From: Tetmemena sp. SeJ-2015
Taxonomy: Eukaryota > Ciliophora > Spirotrichea > Sporadotrichida > Oxytrichidae
Assembly (NCBI GenBank): GCA_027382625.1
Contig: JAJKFJ010021722.1
Location: forward strand, 62,001 to 126,000
Direction: 5' to 3'
DNA: 64,000 nucleotides
How positions within the stretch are numbered: the stretch's first letter is position 1; every line of letters begins with the position of its first letter. Of the stretch, positions 22,375-34,627 are shown piece by piece. The position numbers were made by a program, and so were the translations under genes. Under the pieces are notes generated by a model, which worked only from the letters and a program-made list of their open reading frames with translations, was not told the DNA's origin and did not search any database.

Positions 22375-24294
22375 ATGATTTTAAAGAATAAGAATAAACT
22401 CATGATTCGGATTGCACAAGAGGCCTTAACTCACAAAGCTAACAATCTCTTATCAACTCTATTCATATTTCTTGGCTGCCTAAACACAGTAAGAGCAGCA
22501 GCCTTCTTTGACTAGAACGAGCATTTGCTTGTTTCAAGTTAGTAACCCAACGTTAGCAGTGACTTATATAACCTGCAACCTTACTTTTCCAGCAGTCCCA
22601 AAACTTTTGGTTTGGTTACGACACCTGCAGCTGATTAGTAGAAGGGAAGACATTAGTGGCGTAATTCATTATATTATGAACATTATACAATTTTATGAAA
22701 GGCGCGATGGGTATCTCTGCTACGCCTGGAGATACAAAGACTTTCTAGACAACTGCTATGAACCACACTAAGATTATGGCTGGGTAATTCTCCTTCTTCC
22801 TATTTTTCGTATTCACTCTCCCTTTTAACCAATCTTTAATCTTTTGAAATAACAGTGATAATTGTGTAGATTTTGTTGCACAAATTCGATGAACGGTACA
22901 CTGATGAATTGGTGAATAATTTGAATTCAAAGGCCTAGAAACTTGCTTAAGTGCAGGCCTTTATTCTGATAGATCATGACTTCAATCGAATGGTAGGCCT
23001 CAGTAGAGATATCAAGGAAGACACTTATGTCTCAAGAATGAGTGCCACAGATGGCGGCTACTTGATTTCAAGAAATTAGTTCACAACCTCGTCCAATACT
23101 TGCACTTTTCATCGCAACTTCAACTACTTGTGCTAACCATATTATTCTCTCGGATACATCTTAGCAGCATTCTTAGTCATACAAGTTCTATTCACAATTC
23201 CTTACATATCTTATTCGCAGAAGTATCAGGGCTTTGTAGCCAATTCATTCGGAATACCAGCCTATGAACCTGAAAACAGAAGCAAGAACTCTCTATGGGT
23301 GTATATGACTCTTATCTTTCTTGCTATGCAAACAATCGGACTTCTTCTTTTGACGACTGAGTGTCCACTAGATCCCATGCGTTATTAAGATGCAGGGGCC
23401 AGAGCCAAAAGCATAATATCTTTCATTTTGGTTCCTCTAGGGCAAGCTATAATAGACTTAGGGTTGATTTATTTGGCAGGGTATGGAATAAGAAGTGCGA
23501 TTCCTGAGTCTTCTTTTGGCTCACTAGTTGCAATATTCATCTTCAGTTTTGCAGCAACTGCGCTTCAGCTAGTCTTCAAACTCGTGGACACAAACTATGA
23601 TATGCTGATAGCTCTAATATTCCCGATCTTCAAAATAGTACCTTTCATTATGTCTATGAGAGACAACACAAGTTCTTAGAGTGAATTCAGGCATCACATT
23701 ATGGATGATGCCACTGCTGTCTAGGGCAAACTATTGTGCTATAACAGTCTCTACGAAACTTGGGCGTAAGTACTTTAAATTTGTCTTATTCTAACTTTTA
23801 GTCGGCTGAGAGCTCCTCTATTCTGCCACTATCTCGGAACTATAATTTTGGGGGTGTTTATAGCAATTCTAGTGCAGAAGCCTCACTGGATGTTAGCCTA
23901 TACTCTGCTTGGGGTGCTTCAGACTTTCAGTCTTTTGGGAATAGCTCTTGTGTTGTACCCTCTAAATTGGATGCGTGAGGGAGTGGACGAGTACACTAAA
24001 GTTAGGAATAACAGGGCACTAGCCAAGGTAGCCAGAATGAGAGTCCAAGGGGGCCACAACGAAATCATTTCATTTTAAATATAATAATCATTTTAAAAAT
24101 TTTTATAATCCTGCTGCCACCTCAGTGAAAAAGACTTTTCTGATGAATATATTATCAAATTCTTAACTCGATAATTGCCTTCAATTTAAGCTGAGTATCT
24201 GTTTGAAGAAGAAATAAAAGAATTATTTCTAGCAAATCAATGGAGGTTAGAAACAATTACCAATATATTTGACTAAGTGATTACCTTTATTTGA
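22375..24294 (+). CDS. Multi-pass membrane protein, family unknown
   Basis: A second membrane protein in tandem with the previous gene. An N-terminal hydrophobic stretch (LLSTLFIFLGCLNTVRAA) may be a signal peptide. After a polar domain interrupted near 22680-22860, at least six TM segments follow, including GYILAAFLVIQVLFTIPYI, LWVYMTLIFLAMQTIGLLLL and GVFIAILVQKPHWMLAYTLL. A GT...AG intron lies at about 23769-23804. The conserved part ends at 24078 with a TAA, which is Gln here; the frame stays open to TGA 24292-24294, overlapping the next start. The true C-terminus is therefore uncertain. Start could be 22375 or the in-frame ATG at 22402. Confidence 0.55.
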
Positions 24295-26019
24295 TATAGG
24301 GAAGTGTGAAGAGAAACGAGCAGTCACAAGGCAGCAGTGCCTTCTGCAAACGATGAAGTGTCCAAACTATAGGAAAGAATAAAGAAACAGCAATCCAAGT
24401 GTGTAAGTACTCATCTGAAGCCAAGTTCTTTCCATTTAATAGTTCCAACCATCAAGATTATGAAATCTAGTCTAGAAGGCCTCTTCTCCTTCCTCTTTCT
24501 AAGGTTTTATAAATTAACTAACAACTTTCAGCGAGATGTGGACGACCAAATCAAGAAGATCTAAGAGGACATCCTTAAGGAAAGAAAGAACATGAATGGA
24601 ATCACTCCACAGGAGAAACATGCTAAACTCATCAAGGAGATCAAGAACTTGGAGAACAGACTAGACAAGGCCAACTAGAAGTACAACTCCACTATCGCTT
24701 ACAACAAGTCTCTGAGAGACGAGATCGACACTCTCCGCAGGGAAAGACTGGTGTTCGAGTAGATCTACTCTAAACTCACCTCAGACCTGGAGACTAAGAA
24801 GCGAGAAATGGAGAAGATAGTCCGCATAGCCAACACTGCCAACTAAGACAGAGAGCAGGCTACCAATGAATTGACTGAGCTTATCAAGCAGGCAGAGGAG
24901 GAGAAGCTGCACTTTGACTAGCAAATTGCTATGGTTAACGCAAAGATTGAAAAGGAGAAGCAGATGAAGGAGTTCATGAGGGCGAAAGAGAATGAGCAGA
25001 ACGAGCTGGAGAGACTGTACAAGGAGACCAAACACGAGGAAGAGATAAACATGAAGAGGCAGAGTTAGAAGGCGTTCTGGGGCTTCTCCAATGACAAAGT
25101 CACCTCTATGATACCAGAGGAGAAACTCAACGAATAAACTAAAAGCTACAAACTGCAATAGAAAAAACTCTAATTATGCTATGATTAGAAAGAATTGAGT
25201 TTATCAAGAAGCATTTGCGAGAATTGCCAAGGCAACAGGAGCCAAAGACATCGATGAGTTGGTCAAGAACTTCATAGAAGCAGAGGAGAGGAACTTCACC
25301 CTCTCCCGCTTTGTGAATGAACTCACTCAAGAGACTGAGTAGCTTGACAGCCAGATAGAGCAAATAAAAAAGGAGATCGAGACTTACAAGAACCAAGGAC
25401 TGGGCGAGAACAACGAACGCAAGAAGCTCCAAAAGGAGTTAGAGGAGAAGATCCAGGAGAACGAGGAGGAGTACGAGAAGAACATGCAGGAGTACAAGGC
25501 CACAATTGAGAAGATAAATTCCATAAAGTCTTCTATCGAGGAGATCTTCTCCCTGGTGGACAACGAGACTAGTAGGAAGTTCAAGGAGATGCAGGAGGCT
25601 TAAGGACTGACCCAGGACAACATCATGATGTACCTAGGTATGGTGGAGGAGATGATAAATGAGATGATAAAGCAGTACGCTTACCTCCTGGCTCAGAAAC
25701 TGAAAGTTACCAAGGAACTGGATGATGACGATCCAGTAATAGTGACTCTCCACAACATCCTTATGGTCGCACCTAAAACAGAGAGCGGCAAGTATGACCT
25801 CACAGTCAGTAAGTATTAATACTTTATCTCAATTTCGATTTTTTAGAGGATGAACTAGCTAAAGAGGAAGAGGATATTTCAGCCTACGATGAAGACGACA
25901 AGCCACTTACTTTCGATGATTTTAAGAAACGGTTCCAGCTCAAGCACTAGCTTGCAAACAAAAGAGATGGTTCACAAACTCAACCACCTAACATCAACAG
26001 TGGCGCGAGCAATAAATGA
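24240..26019 (+). CDS. ODAD1/CCDC114 (ODA1)-like outer dynein arm docking protein
   Basis: Long coiled-coil protein. The block LRRERLVFEQIYSKL closely follows the RxxRxxFDxIYxKLExEL signature of the ODAD1/CCDC63/ODA1 family, which anchors outer arm dyneins on axonemal doublets. A second half (TGAKDIDELVKNFIEAEE) also fits. An intron lies near 24411-24531, a CAA-bounded IES at 25156-25205, and a last intron at about 25809-25845 before an acidic tail. At the 5' end a repeated AGAAAC could remove about 70 bp, but one extra base near 24341 then still breaks the frame, so the start at 24240 is tentative. Stop TGA 26017-26019. Confidence 0.75.
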
Positions 26020-26114
26020 TGAATAGTGGATTATTGTTAACATTAAATTTTTAAATGATGAGATATATTAGTTAGATTTGTAAAGTTAATCAGTTAAATC
26101 ATAATTCAATTCTG

Positions 26115-27028
26115 ATGGGGAACAAATTGGAGAGAGCACAGACAAGCGATATGCTTGTTACACTTAATGTAAACCTAAAATCATCGTTTACAGTATAAAG
26201 AATAAATCATATACCAGAGATGATTTGGAGACTAAAGTACACTTTCTTTAAAAGGGAAGTTGGGACTGTGGAGTGGCTTGCATCATAATGACTTTGTACT
26301 TGTTTGAAATTGCTGATGTTGAAGTGTTTGTTGTTTACAATAGATTTTCTCATTGCAGGGAGATGGTTTACACAGTGGATTTGTATAACTACCTTTGCTC
26401 CAATGGCTTCAAATGCAAATTCAATACTATTCAGATTGGAATGGATCCAGCCTATGCTGACATCCCATACTACCAGAAAGATAACAAACAAATATAAAAT
26501 TTACTCCTCATAATCATCAATACTTTATATTTAAGATAACGACTACGACTTGAAAAGAATAAATGCTCTTTTTGATTAGATCCTGAAGGACCAAGAAACT
26601 CAACTCAAAAATGGCAATGGAGGAGAGTTAAAAATAGAAAATTTAGATCAAAGCCTAATTAAAACAGAGACTAGAATTCAAGATATAGTGAAGTTTTTAG
26701 CTTCAAAAAAGGGACCTATCCTTATTCTCATTGATTCTCCAAGACCAGAAGATTTAAACATGAGTAATCACTAGATAGCAAAGAAGTATAAGATGCTATA
26801 GATTATCAGTATATTCTTATAAATCAATTTTTATCAGATTAAGAGACAAAAGTCAAGAATACAGGATACATGGGGCACTATGTGCTTTTGTTGGCAATTA
26901 GACAGAAGTCAACAGTGCTGTATTTGGATCCTTAAAATCAAGATTTGCAGCAAATAAGTCTTGCTAATTTAGAATTGTGCAGAAGAGTTCAAGGAACAGA
27001 CTAGGATACTTTATTTATTAGCTTTTGA
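26115..27028 (+). CDS. GUCD1 (guanylyl cyclase domain-containing 1) family protein
   Basis: Contains WDCGVACIIMTL, the family's invariant WDCGxAC motif, then MVYTVDLYNYLCSNGFKCKF, and near the end GYMGHYVLLLAI with LDPQNQDL, matching the conserved GHYxxLxxY and DP elements. These papain-like-fold proteins have no proven cyclase activity; function unknown. IESs: 26225-26259 (TTGG), restoring PEMIWDCG, and 26480-26534 (GATAAC), restoring YYQKDNDYDL. A third interruption lies between about 26757 and 26840; a GATT repeat would join PRPED to QETKVKN, but an intron is also possible. Stop TGA 27026-27028. Confidence 0.8.
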
Positions 27029-27092
27029 TTAACCTGATCATTTTTCTGTTAATTCTTAATAGCATTTGGTATTTAGAAGAAAGCAAAGATTA

Positions 27093-27097
27093 TTGAT
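27093..27097 (+). repeat. Pointer TTGAT, incoming copy of the block 2/3 junction
   Basis: Matches the minus-strand copy at 29118-29114. Joining gives ATT TTT GAT GAT TTG AAG, an uninterrupted EML reading frame across an inversion. Confidence 0.8.
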
Positions 27098-29117
27098 GAT
27101 TTGAAGAACAAGAGAGCATTTGCAGTGCAGAGTTTAGACATTTATGTGTGTGATAGGAAAGACCCTAGGAGAATTCTCGTGGGATTGAGATGTGGAGAGG
27201 TTATGGAGGCTATAGTAACTGAGGATGATAAGGAAGAGCAGAAAATGTAATAGCTTATAGATAAATCTATGGTTAAATCTAGGCCCCTCCTCTAGTTCAA
27301 CTTTTATCAATACCTTTCCTCTCACTCTTCTCTGTACGTGAGTCCCAATTAAAAGAAAGTTTTCATCGCTATGTATCCTCTCAAGAAATACAGTATCCTT
27401 GCTTCAGTGGGAGATGATGAAACTCTCAGGCTTTGGGATATAACTAAGCACTAGCTAATGGTGACGAAGAATCTTGGAACTCAGGCTACTTCCCTAAGTT
27501 TCAGTCCTGATGGCAGTTTCTTAGCTGTTGGTCTCGTCAATGGAGTATTCTTGTTGCTTGAATCTAAGATTGAGAAGCTGAACTTTGGAACGTATATGGA
27601 AGAGTACCAAAAGCCTTCCTTAGATGTGATCATGAGTCCGAAGGAGAGCAAGGCAGCTATTCTTGCAATCAAATTCTCCTATAAGGGAGACTTCTTTGCA
27701 ATCAGTTATGATAATGAGCATAAGCCGCAAGATAGTTAGGCAAAGGCTGGAGTTAATCCTCAAAAGCCGCAAAATGAAAGAAGAGAAAATGATGATCCTT
27801 ATATTATCTTTTCAAAGAGAGACGAGTTTTGTGTTGCTATATGTAAACAGGCAGTCAGGCCGTAATCCTGGAATCAAATTGACATATAAAGAACCATATG
27901 TTAGAATGCAGAAGATCGTGATACCATTAGCTGAGTTCTAAGCACCAGTTTAAATAAGAAACTTGCTGGCTGTGACATAATTGGACTTCTCAGATGACGA
28001 CTGCTTCATCGAAATGTGCTGCTAGAAAGTACAGCATGAACATGTTAGAGACTATGTGGAGGGAGAGGATATATTTGTAGTATGGGATATAACCTAGAAT
28101 CAAATAGTATCTGACTATGATATCCTGAAGAAGTGCGACTGGCCTAATTGGTCCCTCTCAAATGGTATAAATGCAAGATTCTAAGGAAACTTTATCACCC
28201 CTGAGAATCCTGAAGAGGAAAAGAAATTGAGATTGATAGAGGCTTGTCAAATGACCTCTGTTGGAAGATTCAACTTACTTTCAAACGCTTGCTCTGGGAG
28301 TATTCACGGAGACTTGTATCTCTTCAGATTCCCTTCTATGTATGTGGACAAGAATAACGTGATAGATTTCAACGTGGAAAAACTGAAGAAAATAGAAATG
28401 GCTTTGACTAGAGGATATTCTGCTCACACTTCTATGGTCTAGTGCACGGAGATACACGAGGATAAATACATTTTCTCAACTGGTTTAACAGACCAATGTA
28501 TCATCTAATGGCGAGTGGAATACGAGGATTAAGACTGGGAATTGGACTTCAACAAGTTCCAAGTTGAGAAGAATGACCCATTTGCAGAGGTACCATCAGC
28601 AGAAAAATTCAAGACGTTGATGACAGAAATCTGGACACAAAGACTAGAGGTAGCGGAAACCAATTAGAACATTGATTAGGAGGAATTCATGAATCCAGCA
28701 TGTGAGCTTTAACTTGAGACTGTGATCGGCAGAAGGGCTTATGATAGACGAAATAATTTGAAGATAGATTGTCAAGATAAGATCCTCTATTCAGCAGGGT
28801 CATTGATGGTATTCTTGAAGCACAATGAAGATGAAGATGCTGAAGCAAAGGTTGAATAAATATTCCTGAGACCAGAGGAACAAAGATTTACAGCTATATC
28901 TCCAGAAGTATCAACGTTCACTCTCTCTAATGACAGAAGAATATTAGTTATTGGAACTTCATAAATTGAAGCAAACATCATCATATGGGAAATCAGCACA
29001 AATCTGTAACTTGCTAGGTAAGATATAAGAGTTCAACGTAATTTAATAGGTTGATCTTGCCAAACTGCACGATAGTTCAGTATGTAAAAATTGCTCACGA
29101 CAACAAGCATATTATCA
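27093..29117 (+). CDS. Scrambled EML-like gene, block 3 of 4 (inverted relative to blocks 1-2)
   Basis: Third block of the EML-like gene. It begins at pointer TTGAT (27093-27097), which joins it to the minus-strand block 2: ...NLSAIFD + DLKNKRAFAVQSLD. It encodes WD40 text such as SILASVGDDETLRLWDITKH and SLSFSPDGSFLAVGLVNGVF, then the typical EML element HTSMVQCTEIHEDKYIFSTG with QCIIQWRVEYEDQDW, and the start of a further HELP-type module. Some gaps, for example near 27835 and 29017-29048, need an intron or IES. It ends in the 13-bp pointer AAGCATATTATCA (29105-29117), which joins block 4. Confidence 0.88.
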
Positions 29118-29118
29118 A
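29105..29118. repeat. Overlapping double pointer where blocks 2 and 3 meet head to head
   Basis: On the plus strand 29105-29117 is AAGCATATTATCA, the pointer to block 4. On the minus strand 29118-29114 is TTGAT, the pointer to the start of block 3. The two convergent blocks therefore abut and share bases, with no spacer between them. Confidence 0.85.
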
Positions 29119-32100
29119 AAATTGCTGATAGATTTGCTTTCTTCATGTCTATGATTTGAAGTAATTGAATTGAAGCGTCCCATAATTTAATAACGCCATC
29201 CTCTCCTCCTGTAAATATGTTCACTCTATCAGTCATAGAATCAGTAACCTTAATACAATTTATCGCTCCCTCATGTGCGTTCTCGTGTAAAACAAAATGC
29301 TTTCCACTACAAAAGGTTGTAATCTCTCCTAGAGAAGTTCCAAATACTATATCACTTTGGATTGAGTGTCCAAGTTTGTAGGATATCAAAATTATTCTGT
29401 AAATAGAAATGAAGGGAAATATAAAGGATATGAAATCCATGCATAGCAAAATTGATCTGCTTAAATTAGTTCCAGTAGAACCTTCCTTCGACTCTTCCTA
29501 AAATTATGAAGACAGAGATCTAGATCTCTGCATAGTCTAGCATGTCAGGTGAGTTCCCTTCAATTACCAAACTGCCATATGCTCATATCCACAAGTTATG
29601 ATTTATGTTTTGTCATAAGGGTTGAATTTTATACCAAAGATAGGGAAATAGCCTGTGTTTCTGAAAGCAAGAGTTCTTCCTTACTGCCAGTGATAAATTT
29701 AAATCGAGAAGGTCTTATCCATGCCTACTGAAATCAGAAGCTATCCATCACCAGAAAATGCTAAATGTAGAATACCGCCTTTGTGAGATGATTTGAGAAT
29801 GATCATCGTTTCCAATGACTTAGAATCCCAAACATGAATTGAAGGATTGAGATTCACTTCTCCAGTTGCAATAAATGATTACAAAGGATGCCTAGCTATA
29901 GCTGATATCTTTAGTGAGTGACCTTAATAAAATGTTTGAGAATTTTTCTAGGTGTTATAAACGACTGCAAACCTTGAAGTAAAGTATACAAGGAATTTTG
30001 AGCAAACTTAATGCTTCTAATCATAAACTATTGGATCGCCTTGATTAAGAAGAGTTTCATACTAAGTTCCTAGAATTTTGGGAAGAACTAAGTCTAATTT
30101 GGCACTTGCAGAACCTCCTAAACCTAAAGCCTCTGATGCAGATCTTATTTAGTTCTGATTTATCTCATTCTTTGTCTATTCAACAATACCTTTCTGGTGG
30201 ACATACATTATAGAGTTTCTTTTATCTGCAGTTTGGACTCCATAAATATGCTCTAAGACCAGAGACATAGCAGGCGCTTTTTTCCAAACTTTATCCTCGT
30301 ATTCAAAGTGAAGTTTAGAGAGAATTTTATTGATAGTTGTATTGCTAGATCCTCTTATTAGAACAGTGTTGTCTTTGAAAAGATCTTGATTAAGGACAGC
30401 TTGAGTATAACTGAAATTGAGCTCATTGATTAAGGAGTCATCCTCTAATACAATCTTAGCTGCCTTCATTTGCTACTCTTCAACGCTTCCATGGAGTTCA
30501 GTTGAGTCTTCAATAATTTAATCTATCTTCCACTGGCATAGCGTCTAATCATTAAGTCCGACGCTTAATAGTCTTTTATCATCTATAGTGAGCTCTATTC
30601 TTTGAACATGCGAAGTATGTCCAGAAAAATTGAGCCCTATGTTGTCTTTGATGGATTCAACTCCTTTCCAGAAATAGATATTGCCATTTTCATCACCAGC
30701 TGCGACCATATTGTTCAGATTACCCAAGCAAATTGGAATCATGTTTGTGGATACTTGCTTTGTAATAAGGGGATATCTTCCAATAAAGGAAGACCAAAAG
30801 CAGCTTTTAACATCATCTTCTTAAAACATAAGCTAGAAATTTGCGGGATCTAGTAATAATAGTTTTCTCTAATTAGTTGAAATGACTATTTTGCTAGAGT
30901 CTTCAGAGAAATTTAGGGATACAGGGAAACCAGCCTCGAGTCTACAAGCGACAAGTGCTATATAATCATTGTCCTAATATTGCAAGAGATAAACGTTCTT
31001 GTCAGAACTTGCGACAGCAATCAAGACTCCATTTTTGGAAAATTTGATATCGTTAATAGATTTCTATCCACAGCCATGATGCCTAGGGATGATTTCTTCC
31101 CAGTCTTGTCTTATAATTAAGTTGCCTTCATTTGTTCCTGCAGCTACTATAAATCCGCCATCTTCTAAAGAGAGACAGGCTAGTGCAGTTATTCTTGCAC
31201 CTACACTCCAAACATCAATCAAGTCATGAGTGGCTAAATCATATGAGCAGACTATGCCTTAGTCGCCACCTATCATGACAGTCTTTTCTATTTAATTCAG
31301 GATGCACATTGCTCTGATTGATCCATTTATCTTAGTAATTGAGTTAAGTCTCTTGGCTTTGATCTTATTCTAATGGAACTCATTTAATGTGACCTCTATT
31401 ACATCTCCTGAGAGAGTAAGAATCATAAGTCGCTTTTGATTAAAGTCTATGTTGCAAATATTGTAGCTGAGGATTTTAAAGGGTAGAGAACTTAGCTCAA
31501 TGGTTTTCATGCATTTAAGAAGGTAATTATCCCAAATGTAGATATATCCTCTCATAGTTCCGATTGCTATTCCTTCAAAGCATTTGCTAATTGCAGTAAT
31601 TTCGTCCTTATAATTATGAAGAACTCCCACGTAAGAAAAGAGCTTCCAGATCAAAACTCGCCCATCTTTGTGGCCAGTTAAGAAAATATGCTTCTTCTCT
31701 CCAAATTCTCCAGTTTGCTTATAGAATTGATTTTTGTGGTCTGCAACTATAGCAAGTCCACATATTGCTCACTCAGTACAATCAGCTTTGGCCTCGTCAA
31801 AGGAAATGAAGTGAGTACTGAACTGAGATTTGCTCATGAGGAAGATAACTATTTCTAGCTCACTGATAACTATGATTCCCTCTTGTTTTGCTTTCTTCTT
31901 CTGAATCATTTGCATCTAATTCATTCCACCATCTTATTCCTCTTCAACTTTAGGTTCTCTCAGAAAATGATCTGTAATTTCAGGAAGAATAAAGATATCC
32001 TAGGTGGGGCTTGAAATCTAAAATGCAGTTAGTTTAGAAAATGCTTACAGAGTTTGATAGGATGACTTATGAAGTTCTCCACTCGTAAATGATTACAGCT

Positions 32101-32132
32101 GACGGGTTTTGAAGCCCGCAAGTCACTAGATA
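29114..32132 (-). CDS. Scrambled EML-like gene, block 2 of 4
   Basis: Second block, read right to left. Pointer TATCTAGTGA (32123-32132) joins it to block 1: NNDQYLV + TCGLQNPSAVIIYEW. It carries most of one propeller pair (IFLTGHKDGRVLIWKLF, AGDENGNIYFWKG), the pair-ending HTSHVQRIELTIDDKRLLSV with CQWKIDQ, a linker, and the opening of the next pair (FLVYFTSRFAVVYNTQKNS; QIITCGYEHMAVWQLKG, like the EML CGxKHxxFW element). It ends with FTGGEDGVIKLWDAS and the pointer TTGAT at 29114-29118. One frame slip near 32085 (YEW/GELHK) needs an indel or tiny IES. Confidence 0.88.
32123..32132 (-). repeat. Pointer TATCTAGTGA, block 2 copy
   Basis: A 10-bp exact match to 34627-34618 on the minus strand. 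Flanking bases differ on both sides, so the repeat is exactly 10 bp. Confidence 0.88.
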
Positions 32133-32495
32133 ATTAAAATAAAGCATTCTTAATCTTGAGATTCATTACTTAAAATCATAGATTTCATTCTAATTGTAAG
32201 CTAATTTTGCTTTAAAATTGAGACGTCATAATTATTTAGATTTTGTCACTTTAAAGCAGTGAAAAAAGGGAAAATTAACTCTAATTTATCAGAATTAAAT
32301 TAGTCAAAGTAAATATCCTTAATGACGACTCAATAAGATGGGTTATTATAAAAATCTTAAATTTTTAATCATAAATATATCTAGACATTAGCACATTCGA
32401 GAAATTTTTAATTCTCATTTTATAACTCAAATAATTTAAATTAAGAACTCCCCCTTAAGATTTAAACTATTTAATTAATGATTTATTAAATTGAA
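32133..32495. other. AT-rich spacer between scrambled block 2 and the acyltransferase gene
   Basis: Strongly AT-rich with no coding frame or repeat that I can support. In the reconstructed chromosome it is part of the DNA removed between blocks 1 and 2. Confidence 0.45.
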
Positions 32496-32499
32496 AGAT

Positions 32500-34526
32500 T
32501 AAGGAGGAGTCTTGTCTGTCTACTCTCTGATAAGGCTTTTCATAAAGTAAATCCATAGATGCACTAATCCACATGTTTAGGATGCTGATAAATATCTTCT
32601 TCAAGGAGATTACAGTTGTGGGAGCAGAAAACATAGACATGGTATTTAATTCAGATAGCTTATATGAGATATATAGAAAGAGACTGTCATCTTTTGTGGT
32701 AATCATGCCAATCAATACATTGATCCTTGTGTAAGTTCATGTTTCTATCTTAAATTTTCACCAAACAGTTTTTAATCTGTCTTTTAATCTTATGTTTTAT
32801 AGATGATTCTTGCTTATTGCAAGCAACAGATAAGCTTCTTGGTTGCTATGAAGGCAATGAGAACTCCTATCATTTCGCAATTTGCAAGAAAGATGAGATG
32901 TATTGCAGTCGAGAGACCGCAAGATCTTGCAAAATCAGGAGCTGGCAAAGTTAAAGTCCAGTCAGAGGTCCAACTCATTGGAGTCGGAACTAAATTCACT
33001 TCTGAAGTTATGGCTGGTGATATGATCAAGCTATCAGGAACTGAGGTAACAAAAATTAAAGTTTAATAAGATTTAGATACCAGAACTTGTTGTGGATAAG
33101 GTAGTTAGTGATTCAGAGTTAACTCTGAAAGCTCCAGGAGTCAAAGATCATGATCAAAACACAGAATATTCCTTCAAAATTATTCCGAAGCTGGACTAAA
33201 CTCATGTGTATGAGTCAGTGATTGATAGATTGATTCATGGACAGAGCATCGGCATTTTCCCTGAAGGAGGTTCCCATGACAGGACAGAATTACTGCCCAT
33301 TAAGGCTGGAGTATCTATTATGGCTCTAGGTGCAATGGCAAGAGATCCTAACTGCAAGATATCAATTATTGCTTGTGGATTAAAGTACTTTAAGCCCTAG
33401 AAGTTCAGAAGTCAGGTTATAGTAGAGTTCTCAAGACCATTTAGAATTCCTCAAAGCATAGTAGAAACTTATAAGAAGAATAAGAGAGAAGGATGTGCCG
33501 AGTTGCTAGCTGAAGTTGAGAAGAAAATGAGAGATGTCACTTTGAATGCTCCATCTTACAAGGAACTTCAACAAGTTTATATGGCAAGAGATTTGTATAT
33601 GCCAAGAAACCCTAAGAACTTAACCAAAGAACAACTTAATGATATCCAGAACAAGTTTTGCAAGGGCTTCAATGCTTTTAGAAATGCTCCTGAGCTTCAA
33701 GAAATCTTGGAATAGATTGACGATTATATGAGAGAGCTGAGGACTTACAATGTCCAAGACAGCGAAGTTAAAAAGATCAGAATCAACTTCTTCAGAATCA
33801 TGATGAATTTCATTGTGATTATTCCAATCTTTTTGGTATATCTCTCTTTGGTAAGATATTTGCATGTTATAAAGTCAATAGTCTATTGCTGGATTCGCGA
33901 TGCTTCTTCCTCTTGGAGTGTTGAATAAGTACTTGGCTGAAAAAGCGAGGAAGTAGGCTTTAGCAGGAAGCACCGTGAAGATTATTGGAGCAGATGTTAT
34001 GGCTACAAAGAAACTCACCACAACCATGATGTTATATCCAGTCTTTTGTGTTGGGTTCTCCACCTTCTTTTTCTTTGTCTTGGGGAAATTGTAAGTTCAT
34101 TATTTAACATTAATCCTCGTAGTGAATTCGACTACTCTACTCGAGCTTTGTGGACAGCTTTGTTCTTCGTACTTTTCCCAATCTACACATACTTCTGCAT
34201 TCTTTCAAGAGACAGGATTATCTACTACTACTAGTTGATATAATCAAGACTACTCTGCTTGTTCTACACAGAAGATATGTTCATGCTAATTCAAATGAGG
34301 AAAAATTTGAAGAAAAAGGTCATTGATATTGTTGACAAGCTTGCTCCTCAACTATTCTAGGACTTTGATAATGTTTAAAGTTAATGAAATCATATTTAAA
34401 TAGAATTTTAATGGCAGACACGTAAAGAGAAGAAGAGGAAGCAGCATGGATAGACTTGAGACTGAGTATCACAATGAACTAGAATTAAATAATGCATTCG
34501 AATCCCTCAAAGAGATTGGACTTTGA
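32500..34526 (+). CDS. Glycerol-3-phosphate acyltransferase, SCT1/GPT2-like
   Basis: Makes lysophosphatidic acid from glycerol-3-phosphate and acyl-CoA at the ER. Motif I reads CGNHANQYID (32700-32735), then MRTPIISQFARKM with AVERPQDLAK, and motif III IGIFPEGGSHDRTELLPIKA is perfect for this branch; a proline block GLKYFKP follows. C-terminal membrane helices include FIVIIPIFLVYLSL and LWTALFFVLFPIYTYF. Introns: near 32547-32581, 32737-32800, 33046-33076, 33850-33881 and 34090-34122. IES 34369-34408 (TAATG) restores the C-terminus. One gap near 32640-32695 is unresolved, and the start is not fixed. Stop TGA 34524-34526. The whole gene lies in the gap between blocks 1 and 2 of the scrambled EML-like gene. 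Confidence 0.85.
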
Positions 34527-34617
34527 AATGCTCAAAATAAACTGAGGGTTGAAGCTTTCAGAGTTATTTATTTATTCAACAAAAACTTTATCCCTATGGT
34601 GTATTTCTAGTACTTTA

Positions 34618-34627
34618 TCACTAGATA
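34618..34627 (-). repeat. Pointer TATCTAGTGA, block 1 copy
   Basis: Outgoing pointer at the 3' end of block 1, identical to 32132-32123 on the minus strand. Past it the block 1 frame leaves EML-like text and enters AT-rich DNA. Confidence 0.88.

Noticed and set aside
24079..24294. Ending the multi-pass membrane gene at the TAA after 24078
   Set aside because: TAA encodes Gln throughout this window, so it cannot be used as the stop; the real end is left open.
26315..26355. A GTGTTT...TGCAG intron inside the GUCD1-family gene
   Set aside because: The 35-nt segment is in frame as it stands, and its removal would break the frame before REMVYTVDLY.
29043..29449. A minus-strand frame that continues past 29114 into the antisense of block 3
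   Set aside because: Text right of 29114 is good EML sequence; left of it the frame is only the complement of block 3. The pointer TTGAT marks the true boundary.
29105..32132. A direct join of block 3 to block 2 through a shared ATTATC, which would make a circular order
   Set aside because: That join runs into TGA and leaves blocks 1 and 4 without partners. The longer pointers TATCTAGTGA and AAGCATATTATCA give in-frame joins to blocks 1 and 4.
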